DNA of 64,000 nt from Dendrobium chrysotoxum (lineage: Eukaryota > Streptophyta > Magnoliopsida > Asparagales > Orchidaceae). The DNA lies in the NCBI GenBank assembly GCA_019925795.1, contig CM034307.1, positions 34,993,201-35,057,200 on the forward strand, in the 5' to 3' direction. The stretch's first letter is position 1. Each line of letters begins with the position of its first letter. Under the pieces are notes generated by a model that saw nothing but the letters and a program-made list of their open reading frames with translations, ran no database searches and was not told the origin of the DNA. The translations under genes and the position numbers were made by a program. Shown here one piece after another: positions 20,797 to 32,865 of the stretch.

Positions 20797-23092
20797 AGGA
20801 TGAATTTAAATCTTTCTCCACTTTGATTCAAAAGAAGTTAGGTTATGAGATCATGACTATTTATAGTGATCATGGTGGAGAGTTTAAAATATGAGATTTG
20901 GAATATTCTATGAGGAGCAAGGGATTAGGCACAACTTTTTAGCTCCTAAGACCCCTCAGAAGAGCGGGGTAGCTGAAAGAAAGAATAAAACCTTGGTGGA
21001 AGATGCTAGAGCCATGCTTTCTAAGTATTCACTTCCAAAATACTTTTGGACAGAAGCAATGAACATAGCCTGTTATTTGTTGAATAGGGTGAATGTTTGA
21101 TCAAAACTAAATAAGACACCCTATAAGATCATTAAGGGTAGAACTCCAAACCTATCCCACCTCCATGTCATTGGCCGTAAGGTCTTAATTCTGAATAATG
21201 GAAAATCATCCTTAGGAAAATTTGACCCAAAATCTGATGAAGGAGTGTTCTTAGGATATTCTAGTCTGAGGAAATTCTTTAGGGTGTTTAATAAGAGGAC
21301 TTTGGTGGTGGAGGAGAATACTCATGTGGTATTTGATGAATCTGATCCTAAGGAGTTTAGAGCGGAGGAAGAAGAGGAAGTAGGAGAGATTCCCCAAGGA
21401 ATTGAAAATGCAAATCTGGAGGAAATGGTAGAACCTCTAAATACTTTGCCGAGAGATTGGTGATATGCGTCGAGTCATCTTAAAGAACTGATCTTAGGAG
21501 ATCCTTCTGAAGGTGTTTGAACTAGGCATGGACTTAGAAAGGAAGTAAACCATTATGTTTTTATCTCAATGATTGATCCCACCAACATCAATCAAGCCTT
21601 TTCTGATGAATTTGGATCTTAGCCATGCAAGAAGAACTTAATCAATTTGTGAGAAATGATTTTTGGGAGTTGGTAGAAAGACCGAAGGATCAAAGTGTAG
21701 TAGGAACCAAGTAGATCATTAAGAATAAAATGAATGATTCTGGTGTGGTGGTTAGGAATAAGGTATGATTGGTAGCTAAGGGGTACAACCAAATAGAAGA
21801 GATTGATTTTGAGGAGACCTTTGCCCCTATAGCTAGGTTGGAAGCCATTAGAGTGCTACTAGCCTTTGCGTGTTATAAGGGATTTAAGCTTTTTTAAATG
21901 AATATCAAGAGTGTCTTTTTAAATGGGGTAATAAAAGAAGATGTCTTTGTAGAACAACCCCCAGGTTTTTAGAGTTCCCAATATCTTAATCATGTTTACA
22001 AATTAAAAAAGGCCTTACATGGATTGAAAGAGGCACCCAGAGCTTGGTATGAGAGGCTTAGCACATTCCTATTAGAAAGAGAGTTTGTTAAGGGGAGTGT
22101 AGAAACCACCCTTTTTCTGAGGAAAGTAAGAGATGATCTACTCATTGTTCAGATCTATGTTGATGATATAATTTTTGAATCTTTTGATAAAAACTTATGT
22201 GATGATTTTTCTGAGACAATGAGTAAAGAGTTTGAGATGAGTATAATGGGAGAATTATCGTACTTTTTAGGGTTTAGCACAAGGCAAATGGATGATGGAA
22301 CCTTTCTTAATCAATCAAAATATAGTAAGGATATTTTGAAGAAATATGAAATGGACAAATCTATGCCAATCAACACTCCCATGAGCTCCACTGTTCAGTT
22401 AAATAAGGACTCAAATAAAAATCTGTTGATCAAATAGAGGAATAATTGGATCACTGCTTTACCTAACTACTAGCTGACCTGATATCATGTTTATTATTTA
22501 TCTTTGTGCTAGATTTCAAGATGATCCTAATTAATCCCACCTGATTGCAGTTAAGAGAATCCTCAGATATCTCTTTGGGACCCCAACCTTAGGAATCTGG
22601 TATCCTAGGTACATCACTACTTTTGAGATTATTAGATATTCTAATTTTGTAGGGTGTAGGGTGGATAGAAAGAGCACCTCATGAACATGCCAATTCATAA
22701 AACAGTCTTTAATCTCCTGGTCCAGTAGAAAACAAAATTTTGTAGCACTTTTCACTGCTGAAGTTGAGTATATTACCTTAGGAAGTTGTGTGGCCCAAGT
22801 CCTTTAGTTAAAGCAACAAGTTCTAGATCTAGGATTACCTATTGGCACAATTTTAGTTCTATATGATAACACTAATGCCATCTACATCTCTAAGAATCCT
22901 ATCAAACATTCAAAAACCAAACACACTGACATAAGGCATCACTTTATTAGGGACCATGTTACAAAAGGGGACATTGAGCTACACCATGTAGCAACTGAAA
23001 ATCAACTGGCTGACATCTTTACTAAACCCCTGGCCTTTGACTCATTCAGCATTTTAAGGACCAGATTGGGTGTGATTGATATAAATAAATGA
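20797..23092 (+). pseudogene. Sirevirus C pol, from mid-integrase to RNase H
   Basis: Opens mid-domain at a site matching the SFDEFRSF region of D. It shows integrase (HGGEF, TPQKSGVAERKN, TACYLLNRVNV-like), the integrase C-terminal region, RT (KLKKALHGLKEAPRAWY, YVDDIIF at about 22160), and RNase H (TAEVEY, TKHTDIRHHFIRDHV), ending at TGA 23090-23092. Catalytic positions are partly preserved, but there are more than ten nonsense codons or frameshifts. Confidence 0.88.
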
Positions 23093-24390
23093 ATCTGATG
23101 ATTACTGATTTCTAATGTTTCTATTTTTCAATTTTTTTGCTTTTATTTGATTTGATTATCTATTTCCTATTTGTTTTTATTCTCTGTTGATTTTCTTTTT
23201 GTTGTTGTTATTTTCTTGATTTGAGTATTTATTTTGATGCGATTTCTTACTTGTTCGTAATTTACTACTTTTCTTCTGAATTAGATCACTACTCACTACT
23301 GCTGATAAATTGGATTTCTAACTGAGAGTTTTGCCTTGTTTTTATTTGGAAGCTTGTAAGCAGTGATTGACTCCTATAAATCTATTAAAGGGAAGAAACA
23401 TTGAAGATTGTTTCTCTTCCTCTAACTCCTTTAATGGTGTATTATTTCTTTTGGATAAAAATCTTCTTCAAAATTAAAAAATTGGTTTTTGAAACAGAGA
23501 TCTATTTTATCTTTCTATAGTAATCTACCTCATATGAATAGTGTTTTCAAAGCTTTGAATCATTGTTATGTTTTTCTTAATCAGGTAATTGTATTTATCA
23601 TATGGAATATGATTTTGTTCTATGAATTACTCCTTATTATAGAGAGTGAGTTTTGTCTTCTCTTATGTCTGGAGGGTAATTTCATAACTGAGATTCTTTA
23701 ACGATTATGAAAGGAAGCAAGATTGTAAAAAGAAAGAAAAAAAAAGAGGCACAAAATGGGCCAAAAATGAAAAAATATGCAATGACGCCAAAAATTAGAA
23801 AGATACACAAAGTGTATCAAAAAAATCAAAAGATATGCAAAGAGTGCAAAATAAATTGAAAAAGAGGCACAAAATGAGCCCGCAAAGAAAATATTTTCTT
23901 CCCTTTTAGATCTTTAAATGACTTAAAAAAATCCATGCGCCACTTAATATTTTTAAAAGCTTGAGATTGATAATCATGATTTATGATTCCTTACTTTGTA
24001 ATACTATTTTATCAGATATTTTTCCGGAATGAGGCTTGAAAGGATCGCTTTTTGAATCTAATTTCTTTTCTTTTGAACTAGACTTTTGTTTGAAAGGAAT
24101 TTAAACCTGTAAGGTGTTTGAGGTAGGAGTTACGAAAGTTGATTTTCCAACTTTTTCTAGATTTCAGGATTGTCAATCTTCATTTTACTGGCTTTTGAAT
24201 TGAAAATTAAAGAAAATTTTGATTTATTGGAGCATATCGATTCAAAAAAAATAAAAAAAGGGGTTTTAAGGTTGTTTTCTTATTTCTATTTTTCTTTGTC
24301 TTTGATTTAATTTTATTTTTTTCTCTCTTATGTATTTTTGGGACTCCTGATCATTCCTCTCCATTCTTCATCCTGGTTAATTTTTTTTTC
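23093..24390 (+). other. Noncoding region of Sirevirus C with conserved hairpin block
   Basis: No gene. The block at about 23730-23885 contains GATACACAAAGTGTATC (a perfect 7-bp stem around AAA) and GGCACAAAATGAGCC units in a purine-rich setting, as in B and D. The conserved GAAGAAACATTGAAGATTGTTTCTCTTC hairpin lies at about 23392-23420. Confidence 0.72.
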
Positions 24391-24830
24391 ACATCATCCT
24401 GGACATTCCATACATCATCATGGATGATCCATACATCGTCCTGGATGATCTATACATCATCCTGGATAATCCATTCAAATCATCCCCATCATGATCCAAT
24501 GGCTGGTATGCACCAATTATTGGTGATTATCCTGGATGATACATCTCATCATCCTAGATGATCCACATGGTAGAAGTTTGATGATTTAAATTCGGCCTAT
24601 TTGATTTATTTATTGCATATCGTCCTGGATGATCCACCTAATCATCCTAAATGATACATTTAGTCAAAAGTCATCCAACCTATCTCCTTAGGATGATCAT
24701 TTATCTGTAATCATCCTAGATGATATCTGATCATCCTGGATGATCCGACCACCTTTTTGACCAATCATCCTGGATGTCATTATTGCCCCTATCATCCTGG
24801 ATGATCCTACGATCATCCTGGATGATCTGG
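24391..24830 (+). repeat. Internal palindrome array of Sirevirus C
   Basis: At least a dozen ATCATCCTGGATGAT-type palindromes upstream of the third ORF. Almost every CG of the D version is now CA/TG, yet arms remain complementary because both strands decayed alike. Confidence 0.85.
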
Positions 24831-24838
24831 ATGAATTC

Positions 24839-24848
24839 TATTTAAATA
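24839..24848 (+). promoter_or_regulatory. Internal TATA box before Sirevirus C third ORF
   Basis: TATTTAAATAGCC, 61-70 bp upstream of the conserved ATGGCTGGTG and immediately after the palindrome array, in the same relative place as in B and D. Confidence 0.6.
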
Positions 24849-24908
24849 GCCATTTTCTCAACCATTTTTCACCACTCTTCCTTCAATCCTTAATCCAATC
24901 ATCTTCTA

Positions 24909-26038
24909 ATGGCTGGTGACAAATGATCTAGGCATAAGGGTACTAGTTCCTCCTGGGGAAGTGTTGATCCCTGCTTTACTGATGCAACCGATCAGGCTGC
25001 CTTCTTGCGCTACCTTGACATGGGGATCACTCAATCAAAAATTGTCAACTCCCACATCCTCACGTATCTGATACTTGACCTTTTTTCCCACACTTCCCTC
25101 ACCTTCATTTTGACTCTTACATTTCCATTTAGTTCTGAGCTTCTCTGCATTTTCTTTATGAATCTTTGTATTGATTCTTCTTACTTCGCTCTCCGCTCTT
25201 ATGTTAATCATCATCCTGTTGAACTAACCACCCAAGACTTTCATGATATCCTACAAATTTCCATTATGGGCGATAAACTCCATCTTGCATCCTCTGATCC
25301 TGATTTTAACTAAAGTGTCACCAACCACTTTCTTAGGAACACCAATGCCTCTTATCATGATAATGTCTGTTCTTCCCTACTTAAGGATGCTAGGATAATC
25401 TAGTATGCCCTTCGCTCCTCCATCATTCCAAAGGCTGGAGATAGCATCCACATTACCCCCTTGCTTTCTATGACCACTTATTACATCATGGCCCATCATA
25501 ACTTTAATGCAACTGACCTAATCTTTCGATACATTAAACACCTCACTAGTATTAGGGATCCGGGCCATAGGAGATGCCCCAACCTCGCCTTAGGCTACCT
25601 CATTGTCTATGCTCTTAAAATGAAGTACAATCTGTAATATCTAGTCCCATCTGATATAAATCCTTCCTTCTATTCCAACAACTTCTTCCATGTTCTACAC
25701 AGTACACGACTTCATCCGAAGCCCGGCACGGATGTTGAGGGAGAAGAGGAAGAAGCTACTCCTGTACCCAGTTCACCTGCTCCTCTCCACTTCAAGTCAC
25801 CTCTTGATCACTTGGTGCATCGGTTTGACCAGTGGAAGGCATGCTTTGACTCCTATATCGTTGCCCAAGAGCAATAATATGCTAAGGATTCAATCGCTTC
25901 AATGCCTACGTAGCGCAGTAGCAGCAGTAGCAGCATGACCGAGACATGTCCTGGTTTGGAGAATAGTTTACCACTCTTCACAGCCTACTTCAGCCACCAC
26001 CTCCTCCTCCATCTGATCAGGATCCCCCTTTCTACTAA
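24909..26038 (+). pseudogene. Sirevirus C third ORF (broken), including the part beyond the conserved TAA
   Basis: Starts at the conserved ATGGCTGGTG and is stopped by TGA at codon 6; the frame reopens (25005-25313 open for 102 codons). Matches to B include TYLILDLFSHTSLTFI, SSELLCIFFMNL, VELTTQDFHDILQI and RRCPNLALGYLI. The shared CTG TAA TAT occurs near 25634. Beyond it the same frame reads on with an acidic stretch, DHLVHRFDQW and DSYIVAQEQ before further stops and an indel in the Gln-rich part, ending in a Pro-rich segment. Confidence 0.75.
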
Positions 26039-26127
26039 TCTGTTCATTTTTGCTAATGTTTTGTGTTATTTTTTTGTACTATTTTCTTTTTTTGTGGTTA
26101 TGTTATGTTTTCCATTTTTGAGATGTC

Positions 26128-26136
26128 AAAAGGGGG
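26128..26136 (+). other. Second polypurine tract of Sirevirus C
   Basis: AAAAGGGGG in the context GATGTC, about 140 bp upstream of the true PPT; counterpart of 6778-6788 and 48802-48812. Confidence 0.7.
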
Positions 26137-26266
26137 TGTAGTTTCTGTTGTGGGTCATTGCAAAGTTTTTTTAATTATCATTGGAAATATTCAGTGTTTT
26201 GAATCACAAATGTTCACCGTATTTATTTACTTAATTTTGAATTAATAATAAATATTTTCCATCATC

Positions 26267-26280
26267 AAAAAGGGGGAGAT
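26267..26280 (+). other. Polypurine tract of Sirevirus C
   Basis: AAAAAGGGGGAGAT directly abuts the 3' LTR, which begins TGTTGTGAATCTGG. Confidence 0.9.
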
Positions 26281-27346
26281 TGTTGTGAATCTGGATTCAA
26301 GAACTATGATTTTGATGATAGCAAACCTTTTCATTTCTATTTAAGTGTCCAACATTTCAGGTACATAAGATCAATTGCAATTCAAGTCAGCTCAAGATCG
26401 AGTCAGTCCGGTTGTGTTTTAAGGCTCAATATAATTTTTCATCTTTTTTGAGTCAAGTGTAATGTAACGGATCCCCAAGCTAAGTAACCTCACACACACA
26501 CACTCAGGGGGAGAGTTTTAATGAGTAAAAGTTTCTGTTCAATTTTTATTCAAATTATCCAGGATGATATTCACATCATCCTGGACAATCTATTAAAAAT
26601 AGATACCTTAATTAGGGTGACCATGTTAAGTTATTCTGATTAAGCAGAACATCCTGGAAGATACACCCATCGTACAGGACGATATGCTCAAATCAAAAAT
26701 TCTCAGCCGCCATACTAAATTAGGCAAGTTTATTTTTAGAGATTTGGTTTAATCATCCCCAACGATACGTGTATCATCTTGGACGATCCTTCACAATTAT
26801 GCCTAAATTAGTCTGATGATTAAGGAAAGCAATTAAGGTTCGATTGATTATATCATATCATCCGTTACGATTGTAAGATCGTCCTGGATGATACATGCAA
26901 ATCCTGAACATCCAGAGCATTTTACCTGAATAACCTGAGGAATCTGCTGGATGATATTCTTGGTTTTAAACTAATCATACGGGATGATATATATATCATC
27001 CTGGATGATCAGGTCATTTTGAAATCATCCAAGCATGGTTTAGCTGTACGACTCGAGGAATTTGCTAGACGATATTCCTAGTTTGAACTAATCATCCAGG
27101 ATGATCGCAGAATCGTCACGAATGATATGAAAAGAATTATTTTCAAATCGTCCAAAAGAACCAGATCGTCTAAGCCAAAAGGGGTCTGATTTACACTAAT
27201 CGTACAGGATAATCTATTGATCGTCCTGGATGATCTTTGACGACCAGTTGAAATTTAGGGCAATTTTTGAGCCCTACTATTTATGATCTCTTATCATCTA
27301 TCATGGAGATCTTTTGCCATTTTCCTTTCCTATGAGAGACTTGAGA

Positions 27347-27387
<41 letters not shown>

Positions 27388-27987
27388 GGAGAGAGAGAAG
27401 ATCTTGTGAGGGTGAGTTTGTGAGGTGTTCACAAAGGTTGCTCCAAGCCCTTCTCCAATCATCATCTCTTATCCTTGGTGGCTCTGTGGAAGGATCGTCT
27501 ATTAGAAGATCAAGGTTCTCTACCTTCTTCAGGAGGAAGCAAAAGGAGTCCAGGTTCTCTACCTGCTTCAGGAGGAAGCGAAAGGAGTCTGGGTTCTCTA
27601 CCTCAACGGGTTAGTGGAAAGGAGTTTTTGTACAGGCTTCTCCACCTTGCTGTAGGAGCAGAAGGAGAGTCACTTAGTGTTAGTGCAATACCCGGAGGGG
27701 AGGCTCCAGGGAGTGGATGCAGGTCAAGTTGATTGAACAACTATAAAATTTGGTGCGTTCTTTCTAATTTTTAGCACTTATTTTTCTATTGATGATTGTG
27801 TGATTGTGATTATTATTTTGTTATTGTTGAACATTTACACATCATCATAAACTGTAAATATTTTAAAACATTCAAAAAGATTTTCTAAATCATTTTTGCT
27901 CATGAATTTTTAAAATAACCAATTCACCCCCCTCTTGGTTAGCCTCGGGCTTTTTCATAAGATCTTAACATCCCTAATGAACTTTTA
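26281..27987 (+). repeat. 3' LTR of Sirevirus C (1707 bp)
   Basis: Begins TGTTGTGAATC and ends CTTTTA (CTTTCA with one C-to-T change). CACACACACACTCAGGGGGAG lies at about 26490-26512, decayed palindromes at 26555-27240, a (GA)n run in the leader at 27349-27383, and hairpin units GCTTCAGGAGGAAGC at about 27520-27590. Confidence 0.92.
27349..27383. repeat. (GA)n microsatellite in LTR leader
   Basis: About 17 GA dinucleotides, an expansion of the short GAGAGAG tract found at this place in every LTR here. Confidence 0.9.
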
Positions 27988-28049
27988 AACTTGAATATAC
28001 TAAATATTCATTTCGTATCACAATTATCCCACCTATATAATTCTTGTGT

Positions 28050-28380
28050 TAATCCATTCTTTGAATGTTATACAATCTTCCAACCCATGGCCAAGCATGT
28101 GATGACAAGGGCAATAATTGGGCAGCCCTAATTTTCCCATCTCTTTTAGTTTCTTAAGATCAGGAAGCTTAAATCTCAGCTTCTTTATGAGGCTTCTAAA
28201 TATGTTTTTAATGGCCTCTCTTTTGAATGGATAAGTTTTCTTTTTAAATGTTTCAAATTTCTTACTTTTCTCTTCATTTGTAAGATTAGATTGAGATCTG
28301 AACTTTTACTTGTTGAGCTCATTTTTGCATGAGGTCGTGAACCTAAACTGTTGATTTCCAATTTGATGGTTGACAAATAT
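28050..28380 (-). pseudogene. Tat/Ogre-type gag C-terminal fragment
   Basis: Minus-strand reading gives LTNEEKSKKFE, KTYPFKREAIKNIFRSL, KLRFKLPDLKKL, then a CPCHHMLGHGLEDCITFKEW segment resembling the Cys/His tail of Tat-clade Ty3/gypsy gag. The plus-strand relic at 35400-35640 gives a parallel reading (LTYEERRQKFEVF ... YPFKRQAIKKIFKSL). The fragment adjoins the 3' end of Sirevirus C, which may have landed in this older element. Confidence 0.65.
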
Positions 28381-28599
28381 CCTGATTATCAATCATCCAT
28401 TCTTCAATCAACTTTAATCATCTCTATAATCAACCTTCATCCATACCTCAATCAATCATTTATCATTGCATATACTCTATATCAATAATTTTTAATCAAT
28501 CAATCATCAATTAGCCATCAACATACATCAAACTATATTTCAATCATTCAATTTACAATCAATCAATCACCTTTAATAATAAACAATCACCACTCTCAA

Positions 28600-28960
28600 T
28601 CATATAGATAATCAACAGCCCTACACTATAATTAGCTGACTCAGTGCACTGATTTTTTGACCTCAGTCATTACTCAAATCACTTCACCAAGACCTCCATA
28701 CATCCAATCAAGAATCACTAGGCCCCTGGGTTAGTGATTGTCCAATTTGACCTAGTTGAGCTAGCTTAAGTTAGCTCAATTGATCATCCAGCTCAATCAT
28801 TATCAATTATACTCCAACTTATCTCAAATCTTTACTAAATTATTCTAAACTTAAGAACTAGTAAAATGGCCTGATTGGTAACCCTGACTCAATTAATAGT
28901 TGACTTGATCAACTTAACCCATGCTTGGTCAAATCAAGTTAAACTGGGTCACTTCAATAC
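28600..28960 (-). repeat. Dispersed repeat, copy 2 (inverted relative to 18895-19290)
   Basis: Shares the hairpin with altered arms: TTGAGCTA (28756-28763), 8-nt loop, TAGCTCAA (28772-28779). Other shared phrases are GACCTCAGTCAT and CTCAGTGCACTG. Confidence 0.6.
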
Positions 28961-29044
28961 ACATTCAAATTAAACCACCCAATCACTCAAGAATACTCTA
29001 TTCCATAGCTTAAACACATCCAGATTACTAGTGAGTTAAATTAT

Positions 29045-29090
29045 AGTGAGTTTGACCAAGTTAACTCACTAAAACTTGGTCAAACTCACT
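29045..29090. repeat. Perfect 18-bp inverted repeat with 10-nt loop
   Basis: AGTGAGTTTGACCAAGTT (29045-29062) and AACTTGGTCAAACTCACT (29073-29090) are exact reverse complements. Each arm carries the W-box core TTGACC. Confidence 0.9.
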
Positions 29091-31114
29091 TATATTTGTA
29101 AGGCTTCATATAAATATTTACTCTTTAAGGACTGCATTAGATGCATTAGGATATTACACAACTTGCCTACACATTTTATTTTCATACATACTTATTACTA
29201 TTTATATAGTCCTTTATATTCTTATAAGAGTCAAAGTAAAATGTACCTAAGAGACATTGTATATATGTTTAAGTTCTTGTAAGTTATAGACTGTATATAG
29301 ATTGAGTTGTATATCGCATGGGTTGTAAAAGAATCCAATGTGTCTGCTTATATATATAAATGGAGCTCCAAAAGATGATATCCTCTCCCTTGGAGGATAC
29401 TCTCTTTTGAAATTCCATAGAAGATCTGGAGCTTGAATACCTTAAGCAGATGTATTCAATTCTATATATATGGTAGGCTTAGAAACCCAGGTTAGTTATG
29501 GTGGAGCTTAGCCACCTTACTTTTCTATAGAGTCTATGTCTGTTGTATACATTCAAATAAATAAATGAATAAAATTTCTTTTTACTTATGCAGTCTTCTC
29601 TTTTACTTATATCATTTCATAAATCACATTCATGTGGGTGTTTGCTTTATTAGAGGGCTATAGCTTTTCCTAGATTTCCCTAGATGTGCATGTTCCTAAC
29701 TTTGTAGTAACATATATACTAGTTCAAATATGATATAGCTTTAGGTATTATAGGCACCAACCCCTTTACCTATCTATACATACATATATGCTTATTTTAT
29801 TTTTGTTGCATAGGCTAGAGCCTAGGACTTTTATGCCCGTAGTTGGCAAGGTAGCGTGGTCCACATTGCTCATAAGGGATGCTGCACTTTCCTGTTTGTA
29901 TAGGGCCATTATTCTGCCTAAATTTCTAAAAAAATTTGGTAGTTAAAAAAATTTGCTAGGTAATCTAAATAAGATAAAATTTAGGGTTTTGACGAGTCTT
30001 CTCATTAGTGTCACTTAAACGTAAGGTCAAATTACTCATCTCAAGTTATTAATTTAGAGACTAGTCTATGCCTTTGATCTCCTAGGATAGAGCTAACCTT
30101 ATTATGCATTACATCTAGGATGATTGCATGTGTATTAGGTTATTAACAGGAAGCTCATTCCAAGCAGGTATAAGCCCAGATGTATTTACACACTTCAATT
30201 CTATGATAAAAATAATATTATGTATTTAAATATATTTCTACTAAAACTTAAAAATATTTTTGAGGGAATGATTTATATTTTTAAATATATAAGATAACTT
30301 TCTTATATGTTAAAATCAAAATGAGTCTAATCTTCACTTTAATCATAAGTTTTTCTCTTTAAAGATGTAATTGACTATAGGGGCATGCCTCTATAGGAAC
30401 CCAAGATCCCAACATAAAATAAACCCTATCTTAGTTCGCTAAGTGAAGAGAAAATCTTCTAGACGTCAACTAAATCCTAATATAGTTTAATTTTATATTT
30501 AAAATGATAGGTGAATATGAATTTACCCTTCAGGATAATTTTTACATTCACTATGTCGAGGTTGGATATGAAAGTAAATCATTTATTTTTTCCAAATTGA
30601 TAATGCAATGTTAGTTTATTCTTCAGGATAATTAACACTGATTATGCATATTTGTCTAATAATATATTAAATATCAAATCAATGGTACAATCATCATTAA
30701 ATTTATCCACATAATTTTTCTGGCAATTCCACTATGGATTGGGTTTACTTTTCATCATTAATGGAGATTAAACTCTAAACTTATAATACAATTATTTATA
30801 TAAGCAAGTTGCCTATTTCCATTCATTATAGTTAAAATCTCATTTTAATCAATCATCTCATCAATCTTCAAGTTCAACCTCAAATCTCAATCAATCATCC
30901 TTCCAAATCTGCACTTTACGATCATGTCTTTTATAAGGTTTGGGTCCTTAGTTAGGTTCCTTTCGCCTTCTATTGTTATTTATCTAGAATGTCCCTTAGA
31001 GATCAAGCAAATTAAGATCAGTATAACCTTCTAAGTTAGCATTCAGATTGAGTTTGGTAAGTTTAGTTATTGATTCAAATTTCTTATTAAATTTTAGATA
31101 AAATGTTTAGCGAA

Positions 31115-32865
31115 TGAAAGTTTGATAAGGATGTTAAGCCTAAGCGAACTTGTCCCTAGGCACACCAAGAGAGGGGTGAGTTGGTGAATTTAAAAACTAA
31201 TTACTTATTTTAAAAAACAAAAATAATATTTTTGGAATTTTCAATATCTGAAAAACAAGTAGCAATTTTAACTTAAAACATAAGCAAATGAATATACCAA
31301 AACATCTAAGAAATGATGATGATATTCTAATCAATAAAATAACGCATAAAGTATGATTTTCACCAAGCAGTTATAATAGAGTTAAAATGCAGAAAAGTAA
31401 AAATGTGAGAATAAAAATTAGAATAAACACAATAGAGATTTAAAGTGGTTCGGTCAAAAAATGACCTACGTCTACTCCCTGAAGTCTTCCTCTCTGAGTA
31501 TTGCACTATCACTAAATTGTCTCTTCTTTCGCCCCCACAGTAAAGTGGAGAAGCCCTTACCAAAATCACTTCCACCAAACCCGATGTGGCCGAGAGCTGT
31601 AAGCTTTGTCACCCTCCAAGTGACGACAGTGGGCCTTCAATCTTTTTATCCCTCTTAGAGAAGGCAGAGAACCTTGAACTCCTTTCTCACCCACCTGGTG
31701 ATGGCAGAGAACCACATCCTTGAGTTGAAGAATTTCTCCCTAGAGCCACCCAAGAAACCTACACAAACACTTGGAGGAACAAGGTAAAACACTTGCTTAG
31801 AGCAACCATATGAACCCCTCACAAACAAGCTCTTCATCTTCTTCCCAAAACTCTCCTAGATCTTCTTCTCAAAGCTCCCTCTCAAGAAAACTAAGTAGCC
31901 AAAGACATTGAAACAAGTCAACATAAGAGATTAAATACAAGGCCTCATAAAAAGCCCTAAATTCAATTCTGGTGAAACTAATCATACAATATGATCATGG
32001 ATCATCCAGTATAATTAGTTCAAAGTACTATTATTAGTATTATATGAAGAGCTAGGTGTTATACGATCAGTTCAAGGAATTAAGCTAATCATCCAGGATG
32101 ATTTAGATCATCATCCAGTATGATTAGTTCAAACAACTTTGATTATCATCCTGTATGATTAGCGACGATTAAATTATCATCCCATATAGGAATTAGGTCA
32201 TACAGTACGTTTTGTCAAATCATCCTATATGATCTAATCGGATCATTTAATCCAAATTTATTCCCTAATCATAGGATTAATTTAGGCAAGATTTAATTAC
32301 ATCATATAGTATGATACATGTCATACAGTATGATGAGTAGAAAATTAGAATTCCAAAATATTGCCTAAATTATGATTGGCAGCTGGGATCCTGAATTTCA
32401 ACTAATCATCATGTACGATAGTCATTATATAGTACGATTAGTTCATTTTGCATTAATTATCAAAATTATCCATTTTAATGATTTTTTATTTGTTAATCAT
32501 ATAGTATGATATAGATCGTACAGTATAATTATTCAAAAAAATCAACATCTAATATTATCACTAACTTACTCCCTTGAGTGTGTGTGTGCATGGTTACCAA
32601 GCTTAGTATCCACCAAATACATGATTTGACTTAAGAAAGATAAAAATACATAAGAATTGAAATATAGACTTTTTATGACATACTTAACCTTAGTTTACCC
32701 AATTCTAAGCTGATTAAACGTGCAAGTGTATGGTGGACCTTAAATGCTAGTGCATAGGCAAAAGCAGATATGCAATAATAGCAATTAATAGGAGATAGCA
32801 TAGTAAGGAATCCAACAATATTTGTTATTATCAAAATCACAAGACTTGGGTCCAGATTTGCAACA
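31115..32865 (-). mobile_element. Solo LTR F, divergent Sirevirus subfamily (1751 bp)
   Basis: Begins TGAAAGTTTGATAAGGATG and ends at TTTGCAACA (32865), with the family's leader, (TG)n/CTCAAGGGAG tract and end sequences but no internal domain on either side. Flanks GCGAA (31110-31114) and ACAAA (32866-32870) fit a 5-bp target duplication with two G-to-A changes, indicating LTR-LTR recombination after insertion. Its U3 palindromes are mostly ATCATACAGTATGAT and ATCATCCAGTATGAT rather than the CC/GG form of D. Confidence 0.85.

Larger units (their letters stand above)
20797..27987 (+). mobile_element. Sirevirus C, 5'-truncated
   Basis: Begins abruptly inside integrase (about 20797) and continues through RT, RNase H, noncoding hairpins, palindrome array, third ORF, two PPTs and a full 3' LTR (26281-27987). 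The 5' LTR, gag and protease are absent. Only one end is present, so no target duplication can be paired. CpG sites in its palindromes are mostly gone, indicating an old copy. Confidence 0.9.
28381..31114. other. Unclassified repeat DNA with an LTR-like promoter patch
   Basis: No gene. 28600-28960 is the inverted copy of 18895-19290. An 18-bp perfect inverted repeat lies at 29045-29090. Around 29349 TATATATATAAATGG is followed by an ATCCTC...GAGGAT stem, a leader and AAATAAATAAATGAATAAAA near 29560, resembling LTR promoter and polyadenylation signals; no LTR ends were found. The rest is AT-rich. Confidence 0.45.

Noticed and set aside
24391..24830. Regularly spaced short palindromes resembling a CRISPR array
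   Set aside because: Units vary, spacing is irregular, there are no cas genes, and the context is a plant retrotransposon.
28185..28376. Independent small gene on the minus strand
   Set aside because: Reads as a piece of Tat-type gag shared with 35400-35560, so listed as a relic.
29349..29600. Promoter and polyadenylation signals of a host gene
   Set aside because: TATA and AATAAA-like strings are present but no coding sequence follows; an LTR remnant is at least as likely.
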